Shown one piece after another: positions 10,702 through 21,956 of a stretch of DNA of 64,000 nt (positions are counted from its first letter, which is position 1; each line of letters begins with the position of its first letter). The DNA is from Tubulanus polymorphus. Lineage: Eukaryota; Nemertea; Palaeonemertea; Tubulaniformes; Tubulanidae. The notes under the pieces were generated by a model. That model had not been told where the DNA came from. It ran no database searches and saw only the letters and a list, made by a program, of their open reading frames with translations. The DNA is taken from positions 932,501-996,500 of the forward strand of contig NC_134032.1 in NCBI RefSeq assembly GCF_964204645.1, written 5' to 3'. The translations under genes and the position numbers were made by a program.

Positions 10702-13700
10702 AGTTTTATGAATGTACGCGAAAAATGCCAAACACCGTCAGCATTTAAACCGTATCAAGCGTTAAATAAATGAAAAAGTTTATTCATTTATGTAAATCCT
10801 ATCGAGCAAGAAGTCATATCACTAAACGACGCTTTACCGAAATTCCGTTACACTAAGCGTATCCAATATTCTCAATTTTTCACTAAATCCTTTAGAAAAG
10901 TTCCAACAACGTCATAATCGTTGGTTTTCAAACTCGAATTCCGAATAGTCAACGAGAAACGCGACACCGGTGATATCAAACACTCTTGACGACAGACTCT
11001 GGACACTCGATTTTCTCGTAAGCGTCGCAAACACGTACTCTAAACACCCCTCTAGACATAGCTCATAATCCATATACCTACAACTACTTACAAAACCGTT
11101 ACTTATAATCACTAGTAATAAACATGTATTGTATAAGCGTAGTCCAAGCGACGTTTAGGCCTGTGAGTGTGTGTGTGTGTGACGCGGAACCCATTAGCGC
11201 TGCTCGGCGGTGGCACGGCTGTGGTTTTTGCAATAATTGCGAAATAATCTTGCGTTGAATTATTTCATTCACGGAAGCGGCGCTCGCGCGCGCGCGCGGA
11301 TTTAGAGCTCTGAATAGATCTGTACACACAGAACTAAAGCCTTTAGAAAAAGGGACACATCCCGTCGAGGTTCACTACACACGTTAAGATCGCGGTATTT
11401 ACGGAAACTGTTTTATTTCATGAATAAGTCACGCCAGCCGCTCAAACACAGTCTTTTAAATCTCTCAGTCGGTTTAGTCCGTCGTCGCTCCCTAACGCAG
11501 GCCGTTGTCCGGCATCCGTTCGCTAATAGACCGTCACACTAACGCTAATTCCGCGAGATAAATCTATCACCCGTAGGTTAAGTTAATGGAATTCTAAATG
11601 AAGCCGTTGCAAAGATCGATGGGGGGCGGGCTAATGGTGTAACGCGCCGACGGCGGATTTCCCCGTTCGTGATCCCTGAAGTACCGGCGCGAATCATCAG
11701 TTCAATCGTGCTCGAAGGTCGATCTTCACATGCATAGTCTGACGCGTGCTTTCGTGACGGCCTGCGGGCCATTGAGAGTGGTAGTCACGAGATACGCGGT
11801 GACAGGGACACAAACAAATCAACGCCAGCACTCCAGTGGAGGTGTACCTGGTTGGTATATGATCCTCATGTCACGGTTTGTTGGCTGGGCGGCTTTTTGG
11901 GGATGGGGACCGGGTCCAGCTGTATTGTATGGTAACAAACCCATAACAACGACCGGGTCCGTGCGTTCTGTTATATTTTCCCTTTGGGAATCCAGCGACG
12001 AGCTGTGAACGGGACCCGGGGACCAACCGGCGATCCTGTCCCAAAAACCGAACATGCGGAAACGGTTCCCGAACACGGCCCAGCTTAGAGATGCCTTCGC
12101 TTCAAGTTCAGGACGAAATCACGTGGGCTTGTCACGATAGCTGGGGGGCCCAAAATCAAAGATTTGACCAAGTATCCGAGGTATAAAATATACAATGATT
12201 TATTTTAAAACGGACCTGCTATTTGTTTGTTATTTTGAGAGTAATGAGTCTTACTATAACGCGTATGGATGGTCGAATAACTGGTCGAAAGATCCGTTTG
12301 TTTTCAAAAATCATGGTAATTTTTACTTCCAGGCTGGTGCGATACAGACGGATTTTGCCGATTTTGTCGGATTAATCGCACGATTTAATAATCTCAAAGG
12401 CATTGAAATTTTTCTCAAACTACTCGGTCTAACGCAGAAATTCGTTATCTTTAAAAATAATCTTACTGTAACGGGTTGGATTATTAATAACAAAGTTACG
12501 AACTGTTGAAGTGACATATCTATCGACCGATCTGACGGAGAGTTGGCTGCCGTTGTCTTTTTATATATTGTACCTAGGGGATACTTACTGGGGTCAAAAT
12601 CCTTTTGTGTCGAGTACGACCTAGTGAAAGTGGTGGCCAACAAGCATAAGGTTATTGTCACTGGAGGTCCCTTTGTATCTGTGAGGGCACGAAATCTCAT
12701 GAATTCTTATCTTTTAAACCAATATCATAGTTCGTACATTTAGAATCATTGTGGTTCTTAAAGTCTTTAACAATTGAGGCAATAGTTTCATCGTAATAAA
12801 GAATTGAGCGCACTCCACGGTAAAACTAGCGCGATTTCCTCCGTCGACCGTCTAGTGCTGCCCCTATGCATAACGATAGCGGGGAAAACGTGAACTAAAA
12901 TAATACTCGCTTGCCAGAGTCTTCGAACGGCCGTAGTGGACGAACTAATTACCGATTTGCGGGCCAGATTCCGAGGAAATTCTCAAACTCTGAAAACTGC
13001 CCAGACACTATTGAACCAAACAATTTTCATATAAGAGAATAAGCATTAAAAGAGTAATTTGAATCGGGATATTTCTAGTATCGTCTGGCAGAGAGTGACA
13101 GGTGGGTGTATGTTCTCCGCTTATTTGCACGCAATTAAAATAATATCGCAGGAAAAATATGGAAAGTTTGTCAATTCAGATGATAAATAATCATTCAAAA
13201 ATGTAAATGAATAATCTAGTCTGTATATGAATATTAATTAATTGTAATAAGTAAGTGGGAATTTTAGCTAAAAAGGAATATCGTTACCTAAAGATCCAAA
13301 ATTCATAAAATATTCATAGTATCATATTTAATCAGAATTAGGCGACACAGTGGTCCGTATTGTACGTAATAAGGAAATTATATTCCGGCGGTTAATATGC
13401 TCCGCTATTTTAGTTCACAGAAATTCCGCTATCGTAATTCATAGGGGCAGGACTGTACGGTTGACATCTAGCTTAACCTCGCCATCTTACTGCGGCATGC
13501 GAGTAGTACAGCGTGGGTTTTTAACAGAATTTCGTTGTATATTGACAATTCTATCAATCTTTAAGCTTTATTTAAGAGGATCTTCTATTTAAAATGTTAT
13601 TCAAGCCATTTTCAATAGAACCTTTCTGTCAGCGGAATGTAATAGCGTAAAGCGGTAGACTCACATGCCACAGAAAGAATTTCAAGCAAATTAAATTTTA

Positions 13701-13837
13701 TTATCAAAAATGCATCAACTAATACTGCCATCAACGTTGCAGCACATGAACCATGAAACATCCTTTTTAGGTCGAGCCTTCTTGGTCAGGATTAAAATCA
13801 AGAATTTTACAAAAATAAAGAAATTTCCCTTTTCCAG
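10702..13837. other. intergenic region between divergent cystin-like and DTWD1 genes
   Basis: Contains a short (gt)n run at 11168-11180, a (gc)n run near 11287 and several C/G-rich stretches, consistent with promoter sequence for either gene. At 12195-12480 there is a degenerate repeat that shares ggctggtgc(g/a)atacaaac-type words with 37740-37860. No coding exon was recognised. Confidence 0.4.
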
Positions 13838-13843
13838 TTATTT

Positions 13844-14038
13844 ATGTCTTTGCAAAGATTTTCAACCCCGGGAGTTTTGCAGTGTATGACCGCTACCGTG
13901 GCAAGCGAGGAAATATCCGGTAAAGGAAAACACGGTAAATCCTCCGCGCGCGATAGAGAAGACCCGAGGTCGCCGACTGTCGCGAAAAATTTTTTCCGAA
14001 TTTTGAAACTTCACGTCCCTTTTTGGGCCCGAGATTGA
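13844..14038 (+). other. upstream ORF in the DTWD1 leader exon
   Basis: A tttttccag-type acceptor at 13836-13837 suggests a leader exon starting at 13838. ATG 13844 opens 64 codons that end in TGA at 14036-14038, 7 bases before the DTWD1 ATG and in the same frame. The peptide is basic and resembles nothing I know. It could lower DTWD1 translation by requiring reinitiation; that is inference. Confidence 0.45.
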
Positions 14039-14044
14039 GGGGTA

Positions 14045-17000
14045 ATGGAGAATAGAGCTTTCCCAAAACTAAAAATCAGCTCGTGCGATTTCCTCGATCG
14101 GATAGAGGGCAGAACGATCTGCGCTTCGTGTAAAAAATCTCGTAAATTCTACTGTTACAGCTGTTATAAACCGGTAATAGACCCGACCAGTGAACACGGT
14201 CGCAAAATACCCCGAGTGAAGGTAGGCGAGAATGTAGACCAGATTTTCAATACAATCGAAGTGCCTATAATGTCTATTTCAACTTGACTTGATAGTACAT
14301 CAGGGTAAGATTCAAGAATAGGGGACTACTGTCTGTCACACATGCTCTTCGTGCGACGTTTTGGTTCGTAATTTCGTTAATAATCGGTTGATCTGTAAAT
14401 ATTATGCATCAATTTGTTCAGTAAGGAATTTGCATTCAGAAATAAATCATGAACTGGCATAAATTTGTTTGTGTTTTCATCTATCAGCGATAGTTCACCC
14501 AGCATACGCTCGCGTAATGCTGAAAAACGGCTTTTATGGCCCGTCACTTGGCGCCACCTACTGCATTTTGATATGCTAATGAGCAGGTGATGACGTCACT
14601 GTAACGTTTCCGAGCGTCCGCGGAGCTGATTTTTCAGCATTACGCGAGCGTATGCTGAGTAAACTATCGCTCATAAATGAAAACAAAAACAACTTTAGTA
14701 AAAATTGTTGTTTATTTCTGAATGCAAATTCCTCACTGAACAAATTGATGCATAATAAAGGTAGATAAACCGATTATTAACGAAATTACGGACCAAAACG
14801 TCGCACGGAGAGTAGGTGTGACAGACAGTAGTGGTTAGGATTAGGGTTAGGATTAGGTTTAGAGATAGGTTTAGTTCCCTATCATTAATTACTATATACA
14901 TTACTATCATTATTATATATCATCATTATCAATTACTAATATTATTACTTAATTGATTACTATCACTACATATATATTGCTATAGTCCCCTATTCTTGAA
15001 TCGCACCGTACATCAGGTGGCTTAGCTCAGTCAGTTTTGATGGTACATATCTGATAGAAATTTATAAGGACCAGAATTTAGAAAGCACTGGCAGTCGACC
15101 TAAAACATTGAGTTTCAATCCATTCTTAACTCAATTGAAGGATATCCAAAAAGTCTTCATTGAACAGACTGGATTAACAGATTATAGTTTGTAGACTATG
15201 GGCTCATTCATTTATTACGTACGCATAAAATTTGAATTTTTCAACCCCCCTCCCCCTCTGTACGCAAAATCGGCCATTTTTTCATATACATTAAGCATTA
15301 CAGTACGCAATCGCACTGACCCCTCCCCCTCCCCTAATGCGTACGTAATAAATGAATGACCCCTATCTATAACTATGATACCAAGCCCCTGTGGTAGTAG
15401 GCCTCTGTAATCAATTTTGATTATAATTAAACCCCGTGGTTAATTAGGTTTTGAGAAACGCCCGACTTGTTTCAATCATGATTAGTGATTTAAGCGTAAT
15501 CAAGGGTTGATTACCCTTCGATTAACTCCGTTGTTTTGTAACTCCGTTGTTTTGTCCGTCGAACCTAAACTTGAATTCCTAAATTTCTTTATTTTCAGTT
15601 GCCGATTAAAATCGACATCATCAAACATCCTAAAGAAGTTGAAGGTAAGAGCACGGCTATCCATGCGGCGGTGCTCGCGCCCGATGATGTCAACATGTAT
15701 ACATATCCTTCTATTCCCGATTACGACTTCGACAAGGTACGACGCGTTTAAAACACGTTTTCGACGGGATTACTCTAAAACATGGCCCCCTTCGATCTCA
15801 ATCACCTTTTTAGTGTAAAGTGTGGACAGTCTCTGGGACCTTATGTCTATTTCAACCTGATTTGAGAGCATTCCGGGTGGCCTAGCCCGCTCATTTTTGG
15901 TAGTACATACCTGATAGAAGTCTTATTAGGAACAGAATGCATTGATCATGTGATCTCTTTCTGTACTGAAACCCTCCCTAGGAACAGAACGCATTGGCAG
16001 CTGACCTTAAATATTGTTTTTTAATCCACTTTAAACTGTATTGAAGGATATCCAAAAAATCTTCATTGAAATGGGTTCCTAAGAGAGACTCCTTGATTTG
16101 AAAGTTTAACAATATGTCTCCATACCTACCAACTGAAGTTTGGTACGTAGGCATGGAGACATATTGTTAAACTTTCAAATCATGGAGTCACATCTCTTCA
16201 TTCAACTCCTTTCAGTGAAGACTTTTTGGATATCCTTCAATACAGTTTCAAATGGATTAAAAAATGATGATTTAGGTCGACTGCCTGTCCTTTCTGGTCC
16301 TATTAAGACTTCTATTAGGTATGTACTACCAAAAATTAGCGGGCTAGGCCACCCGGAATGCTCTCAAATCAGGTTGAAATAGACATTAGGCCTATTGGGA
16401 TCGAAAGTGGTGGTAAAATCTACGAGTTTTTAGTTCATTCGTTAATTCATCATCAATTTAGAATTTCGAGATGTTATTTGTCTCCTATATTCTACAGGTG
16501 GTCGTAATTTTCCCGAGCGACAACGCCGAAACTTTGGAGCAAATAGTCGTACATTAGGCCTATTGGGGTCGAAAGTAGTGGTAAAACCAGTATTTAGTTC
16601 ATTTGTTAGTTCATTTTCAATTAGAAATGTCTCAGGTGAAGCACTGAACACATGTGAAGTGTGGACGATCAGTTTTTGAAAGTGTGCTGATAAAATGTCT
16701 AATATCTGGTGTTTGTAGTTCATTTTCAATTAAAAATGTCTCAGGTGAAGCACTGAACACATGTGAAGTGTGGACGATCAGTTTTTGAAAGTGTGCTGAT
16801 AAAATGTCTAATGTCTGGTGTTTGTAGTTCATTTTCAATTAAAAATGTCTCAGGTGAAGCACTGAACACATGTAAAGTGTGGACGATCAGTTTTTGAAAG
16901 TGTGCTGATAAAATGTCTAATATCTGGTGTTTGTAGTTCATTTTCAATTAAAAATGTCTCAGGTGAAGCACTGAACACATGTGAAGTGTGGACGATCAGT

Positions 17001-19373
17001 TTTTGAAAGTGTGCTGATAAAATGTCTAATGTCCGGTGTTTGTAGTTCATTTTCAATTAAAAATGTCTCAGGTGAAGCACTGAACACATGTAAAGTGTGG
17101 ACGATCAGTTTTTGAAAGTGTGCTGATAAAATGTCTAATGTCTGGTGTTTGTAGTTCATTTTCAATTAAAAATGTCTCAGGTGAAGCACTGAACACATGT
17201 GAAGTGTGGACGATCAGTTTTTGAAAGTGTGCTGATAAAATGTCTAATGTCTGGTGTTTGTAGTTCATTTTCAATTAAAAATGTCTCAGGTGAAGCACTG
17301 AACACATGTGAAGTGTGGACGATCAGTTTTTGAAAGTGTGCTGATAAAATGTCTAATGTCTGGTGTTTGTAGTTCATTTTCAATTAAAAATGTCTCAGGT
17401 GAAGCAGTGAACACATGTGAAGTGTGGACGATCACTTTTTTGAAAGTGTGCTGATAAAATGTCTAATATCTGGTGTTTGTAGTTCATTTTCAATTAGAAA
17501 TGTCTCAGGTGAAGCACTGAACACATGTGAAGTGTGGACGATCAGTTTTTGAAAGTGTGCTGATAAAATGTCTAATGTCTGGTGTTTGTAGTCCATTCTC
17601 TATTAGAAATGTCTCAGATGAAGCACTGAACACATGTGAAGTGTGGACGATCAGTTTTTGAAAGTGTGCTGATAAAATGTCTAATGTCTGGTGTTTGTAG
17701 TTCATTTTCAATTAAAAATGTCTCAGGTGAAGCAGTGAACACATGTGAAGTGTGGACGATCACTTTTTTGAAAGTGTGCTGATAAAATGTCTAATATCTG
17801 GTGTTTGTAGTTCATTTTCAATTAGAAATGTCTCAGGTGAAGCACTGAACACATGTGAAGTGTGGACGATCAGTTTTTGAAAGTGTGCTGATAAAATGTC
17901 TAATGTCTGGTGTTTGTAGTCCATTCTCTATTAGAAATGTCTCAGGTGAAGCACTGAACACATGTGAAGTGTGGACGATCACTTTTTTGAATTGTGCCCC
18001 GATTATGAAGTGTCCTAAAATCGGGATGATTTCCTGCAGTTCATTTTCAATTTAAAAATGTCTCAGGTGAAGTTCTGAACACATGTGAAGTGTGGACGAT
18101 CAAAAATTTGTGGATTGTGATAAAATATTGCAGCAGTTTGGGGTCCGATCCTGAGTAAGGAACTGACGATTGAGATTCATCTTCAGATTTTGTTCGTCTC
18201 TATTTTTTTCAGGTGGTCGTAATTTTTCCGAGCGAGGACGCCGAAACTTTGGAGCAAATAGTCGAACGCCTGGAGCAGCGGTCGGAGCGACAAGTTCCCG
18301 TCGAACCGGAGGACGAGAAGACGAATAAATCGAATCTCGCCGATGAAAACGACGACGATTTCAAAGCGTTGAAGCGGCCGCACGCCTCGGATTCCGACTG
18401 TCCGTCGAAACGTATTAAACTGCACCCCCGACAAGCTCCGTTCGAACGGGTCGTGTTCATCGATTCAACCTGGTATCAATCGTCAAAAATATTCAACGAC
18501 GAACGATTAAAACGTAAATGATATAAATAAAAAGTCTGTCTCATCAAACCTGCAACTTTTAAAACTTCAGGGTTTCTAGGTTCAGGGGCCAGTTTCCTAG
18601 TCGTGGCTTAGACTTAAGACCAGTCTAAGACCAACTTAGTTCTATAACCAATCTAACAACTTAGGACCTCTTTTGTCTTTTGGACTTAAGTCACGACTGT
18701 GCAACTGGCCCCATGGGCCGGTTCCATAGTCAGGGCTTAGACTTAAGACCAGTCTAAGACCATTTTAGTTCTATAACCAATCTAATAACTTAAGACCAGT
18801 CGCAAGATTTAAGACTACTTTTGGACTTAGTCTTGACTATGGAACTGGCCCCTATGGTCACTATCGTCCAAAAGTGGTCTTAAATCTTAAGACTGGTCTT
18901 AAGTTGTTAGATTGGCTATAGAACTAAGTTGGTCTTAGACTAGTCTTAAGTCCAAGCCGTGACTATGGAACCGGCCCCTGGGGTTTAACTCTAGTTGATT
19001 TGAAATCTGAATTTCGTCGATTTTAATTGTCGTTTTTTTCCCCCCAGGTTTACGCTGCATCAAAATGGACGAGCACAACACGAAATTCTGGCGAAGTCAG
19101 AAAGATCCGATGCCCGACTCGTACCTGGCGACGATCGAAGCTATCTATTATTTCGTGCGCGAGTTCCACGATCAGTTCGTCGCCGTCGCCGCGGAAACGG
19201 CAGACGGACGCGAGCTGGCGCCGTACGACCATCGCTACGACGACCTGCTGTTTTATTTCGAGTACTTCTATCAGCGAATGTCGACGCTGCACAACAACGG
19301 ACGCAAAATTCGCGCTTTCGAACGACGCGAAAATAACCGACGATCGAAAAACGCGAACGAAACCGATTCGTGA
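14045..19373 (+). CDS. DTWD1: DTWD1, tRNA-uridine aminocarboxypropyltransferase 1
   Basis: Four coding exons: 14045-14221, 15599-15736, 18213-18513 and 19048-19373; phases agree throughout and give 313 residues (human DTWD1 is about 304). Exon 1 carries the paired-cysteine motif [15 protein letters not shown] (residues 26-40). Exon 2 starts [19 protein letters not shown] and includes [21 protein letters not shown]. Exon 3 holds a charged insert and the signature DSTW (about residues 189-192) followed by NDERL. Exon 4 has FWRSQK and [11 protein letters not shown]. The family transfers the 3-amino-3-carboxypropyl group of S-adenosylmethionine to uridine 20 of tRNAs, making acp3U. The large third intron (15737-18212) is full of repeats and has a copied fragment of exon 3. 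A 64-codon upstream ORF precedes the start. Confidence 0.95.
14268..15185. mobile_element. fold-back-family element interrupted by a nested MITE
   Basis: The left part (14268-14303, tgtctatttcaacttgact) and the right part (from 15017, tggcttagctcagtcag through gaaggatatccaaaaagtc) together match the left half of the fold-back element at 15841-16389. The matching halves are separated by the 704-bp insertion described next. The right boundary is approximate. Confidence 0.7.
14304..15007. mobile_element. MITE with 9-bp target duplication, long form
   Basis: Ends are ggtaagattcaagaataggg and its near reverse complement (ending ccctattcttgaatcgcacc). It is flanked by gtacatcag at 14295-14303 and 15008-15016. 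Long inverted arms cover 14311-14837; the interior holds a second palindrome at about 14501-14658 (cagcatacgctcgcgtaatg and its complement). A telomere-like gattagggttagg stretch near 14840 is internal to the element. A 203-bp deleted form is at 39251-39453. Intron 1 of DTWD1. Confidence 0.85.
15200..15363. mobile_element. ~165-bp MITE (CATTCATTTATTACGTACG), copy 1
   Basis: Ends are ggctcattcatttattacgt and acgtaataaatgaatgaccc. The copy at 25740-25905 is nearly identical and shows a 7-bp target duplication. Confidence 0.85.
15841..16389. mobile_element. fold-back element, full length
   Basis: The left arm begins ttatgtctatttcaacctga and the right arm ends tcaggttgaaatagacatta; arms of roughly 230-250 bp are mostly complementary. 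It lies in the long intron of DTWD1. Related to the half element at 14268 and, by its ATGTCTATTT end, to the elements at 22347 and 38679. Confidence 0.85.
16498..16549 (+). pseudogene. duplicated 5' fragment of DTWD1 exon 3 with its splice acceptor
   Basis: 52 bases match the first 52 bases of exon 3 (18213-18264) with about three substitutions and are preceded by an intact acceptor (tctacag). In frame it would read [17 protein letters not shown], then a stop within three codons. The copy sits between two direct repeats of ttaggcctattggg (about 16385 and 16555), which suggests it was carried in by a local duplication. If used, it would act as a poison exon. Confidence 0.8.
16610..18110 (+). 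repeat. 109-bp satellite array, ~13 units
   Basis: Exact 109-bp spacing of gatcagtttttgaaagtgtg and following tgtttgtagttcattttcaa from about 16610 to 18110, with units over 95% alike in the centre and more diverged at the 3' end. It fills the intron just before DTWD1 exon 3. Minus-strand ORFs of 68 codons are by-products of the period. Other members lie at 2926, 26630 and 35195. Confidence 0.97.
18585..18978. mobile_element. three adjacent palindromic MITEs (GGGGCCAGTTGCA family)
   Basis: Units at about 18585-18712, 18715-18852 and 18855-18978 each read (g)gggcc(a/g)gtt..., then gacttaagaccagtctaag, ttctataaccaatctaacaa, and an inverted ending aactggcccc. The third is shortened at its left. 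It lies in the last DTWD1 intron. Other members: 24013, 28432, 31756, 31888; the internal part forms the array at 41580. Confidence 0.85.
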
Positions 19374-19432
19374 AAATTAGTCCCTTTTTTACCACCCTCG
19401 ATCTTTATACAGTATATTTCGATGAAGTTTAA

Positions 19433-19438
19433 AATAAA
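19433..19438 (+). promoter_or_regulatory. DTWD1 polyadenylation signal AATAAA
   Basis: AATAAA 60 bases after the TGA stop of DTWD1. Confidence 0.6.
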
Positions 19439-19503
19439 AACACCTACGATTACGGGTTCGACTTAGGTTTTGTGATTGTGGTCGGATTAGGCTAAACAAA
19501 AAT

Positions 19504-19696
19504 GATACCTTGTTTCTCCGCAGCGGCCGGGTCATTTTTGTAAAATATGATAAAATTTATGAACAGTTCATTTCTATAGCGGCCGGGTCTGTAATGGTAA
19601 AATTGATCACGATTTTAAAAAAAAGTAATGTATAGGGTAGATAGGCGGCCGGCCGGGTCAACATTTAAGCTCAGCAGAGCGGAGAAACAAGGTAGC
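19504..19696. mobile_element. MITE (GATACCTTGTTTCTCC family), copy 1
   Basis: Begins gataccttgtttctccgc and ends gcggagaaacaaggta, with cggccgggtc repeated inside in both orientations. A second copy is at 23772-23950 and a truncated one at 43352-43500. Confidence 0.8.
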
Positions 19697-20087
19697 AATT
19701 TTTTTTTGCCTTAGGTGGAACTTTGTTATCGGACTCGGATTTAAGGGAACCAGTGGCGGATCCAGCCTACCACTCGAGAATTCCTGCCGCACATTTTCAA
19801 CGCAGTCAATATTTGCCTGCATGTGACTTTACACATGCTTGTCTGTCGGATTGTTTCATTATCTCCCCCTATGACGTCATTACTATACCCTACAGATTAT
19901 GAAATGGACGAATCTAGGACAATTGCCTCCACCCGGGAATAAAATCCTTTTGATTTGGATTAACACCACGTAAATACTTTACTTAGAAAATCATTTGTAT
20001 ATTATTGAATATATATTTATAAGATAGAATTACTGATGTTGCGTGCAGATCAAAAACTTGAAATCTGTCCTTGTGTAATTATAATTC

Positions 20088-20460
20088 ACTTACCAGATTA
20101 AAGGAAACTTAATTAGTCCACTTATTAGTGCATTAGTTAACGTTGGCTGATTCATCGGAATTAGTTTTAGCGTTACTTAAGCCAATCAAAAACTTTAAAT
20201 CAGTCCTAGAGTAATTAGATAATTAGTTAGAAATTAATATCTGCGTTACTTTAAGATTAAACAATTAGTTAAACTTAATTTCCGGTAGTCCACTTATTAG
20301 CGCATTAGTTAACGTTGGCCGATTTATTGGAATTAGTTTTAGTGTTGCTTAAGCCAATCAAAAACTTTAAATCAGTCCTAGAGTAATTAGCTGCGCTAAT
20401 TAGCTAGAGTAAGTTCGCTTTGTCTAATTAATTAGAAGTAAATATCTGTGTTACTTTAAG
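20088..20460 (+). repeat. 171-bp direct duplication
   Basis: ccacttattag(t/c)gcattagttaacg at 20118 recurs at 20289, each followed by aagccaatcaaaaactttaa and agtcctagagtaattag. Confidence 0.8.
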
Positions 20461-21373
20461 ATTAAAACGATTTAATTTGGGGGACAATTGTCCCGATACC
20501 GAAATGGACCATTGCTGGGAAGATGGCTGCCTTCATAAATCCCCCTTATATCATCAAATACCCCCTGTAGATAATTGCAGAGGAGGCTGCCTCGACAAAT
20601 CCCCCTATGACATCATGAAATTGGCTGCATAGACCCTTCAAGAAAAGAATGTCGAGCAGAGACATTATCACTCGCAAAGAAAAATTGTTGTTCTCCATAT
20701 CATGTCATTGTTTACAATCATACAGTAGAAATGGCTGCTTCCATAAATCCCCCTATGACATCATCAATTCACTTCTGCAGTAAATACCTGTAATGTAACC
20801 AATAGACCGCAGGGGCGGAAGAATTCTCGATTAGATTGTCAGAAAATCAGGGCTGCTAACCCGGCCCCCACGCAGACAGGGACAGAAGGATATCTGATGA
20901 GGAACTTCGGATTTTTTCAAAATCAAAAGACGAAAAAAGCAATTTCCTTTTCCAAACCATTTTATTTTTCAACAAAAACCCGACCGATTTTTGAGTTCCG
21001 ATGCAACGAACAGATTACGTGTAGCATCGAGACATGACGCCAAATTAAGATCGGCGCCCTCTTTTATCGACTCTCTGAACAAAAAATACATTACGCGATG
21101 TACATTCAGATATTCAGCGCACTGTGGCATGTGTAGCAGACGCAATGAAAGAAAAATTCTCCTTTAAGCAATCGAAAAATTGGGTGACAAGAAAAAGATT
21201 TCTTCATTTCATACATCGTTTAAAATGTACAGAAGAATTTAACGAATCCTTGTCAGCGCGAAAATCGACTCCTTTATGCTCAAATTTAACTCAAAACCAG
21301 CTATTTAGTCTTTGAGTTCTAATAACAAGAAACTCATGACGATCACAGTTTAATGAGCGAAATTTGACAACTA
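20461..21373. other. no gene recognised
   Basis: Holds imperfect short repeats of tggctgcct(t/c)cataaatccccct around 20525-20755. Downstream there is no coding signal; it separates the convergent DTWD1 and EIF2B4 genes. Confidence 0.4.
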
Positions 21374-21483
21374 GGGTCCAGTTCCACAGTTCTGAGTTAA
21401 GATTTGACTCAGGGTTAAAACATTGAAAATGAACTAACTTTAACTCAGAGTTAACTCTAACTCACAACTGTGGAACTGGGTCC
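21374..21483. mobile_element. palindromic MITE (GGGTCCAGTTCCACAGTT), copy 2
   Basis: Left end gggtccagttccacagtt and right end aactgtggaactgggtcc are inverted, with gttaaa/tttaac words inside. Confidence 0.8.
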
Positions 21484-21956
21484 AGTTCATTTGTAACAAG
21501 ATTTTGACCCAGAACTGCGGAGTCCAGGAGCCAGTTTTGGAACCAGTTGTTACTGTGATAATTGGGCTCAAAATCCTACGCCTAAAGCACTCTGGGCTAA
21601 AGGAGAATTGTTATCAATAACCGTCCAACATATCATATTTATAGGGGTCGGTCTCATCGAACCCGAGTAAGATGCAGTCTGCTGTAGTTCCTAACTTTTA
21701 CTTAGTACATGACACCAACGCGGGGTAATGATTTTACCAGTCTCAATTTTACCGCAGTATCAGACAGAATGAAGTACAATTCACAGATTCTTCAATTCAC
21801 ACATTCAGAATCGAATTTTTGCCCCCATCCATGATAAGAATTTTTCTGCATTTTTCTATCAGATTGAGTTGCATCCGAAAAACGATATAATATTACATTA
21901 AAAAAAAAAAATCGACGAAAATACCATCTTCGCGAAATTCAAATCTATCGAAATAT

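Noticed and set aside
12195-12509. 104-codon + strand ORF
   Set aside because: Parts of it recur, broken by stops, at 37740-37860, so it is a repeat fragment.
14840-14870. Telomere-like gattagggttagg
   Set aside because: It is an internal part of a MITE (also at 39290) and only a few units long, so not an interstitial telomere by itself.
16442-17711. Chain of 68-codon minus-strand ORFs at 109-bp spacing
   Set aside because: Each is one and a half satellite units read in one frame; they reflect the period, not genes.
21124-21315. 63-codon + strand ORF downstream of EIF2B4
   Set aside because: No similarity or splice context; convergent intergenic sequence.
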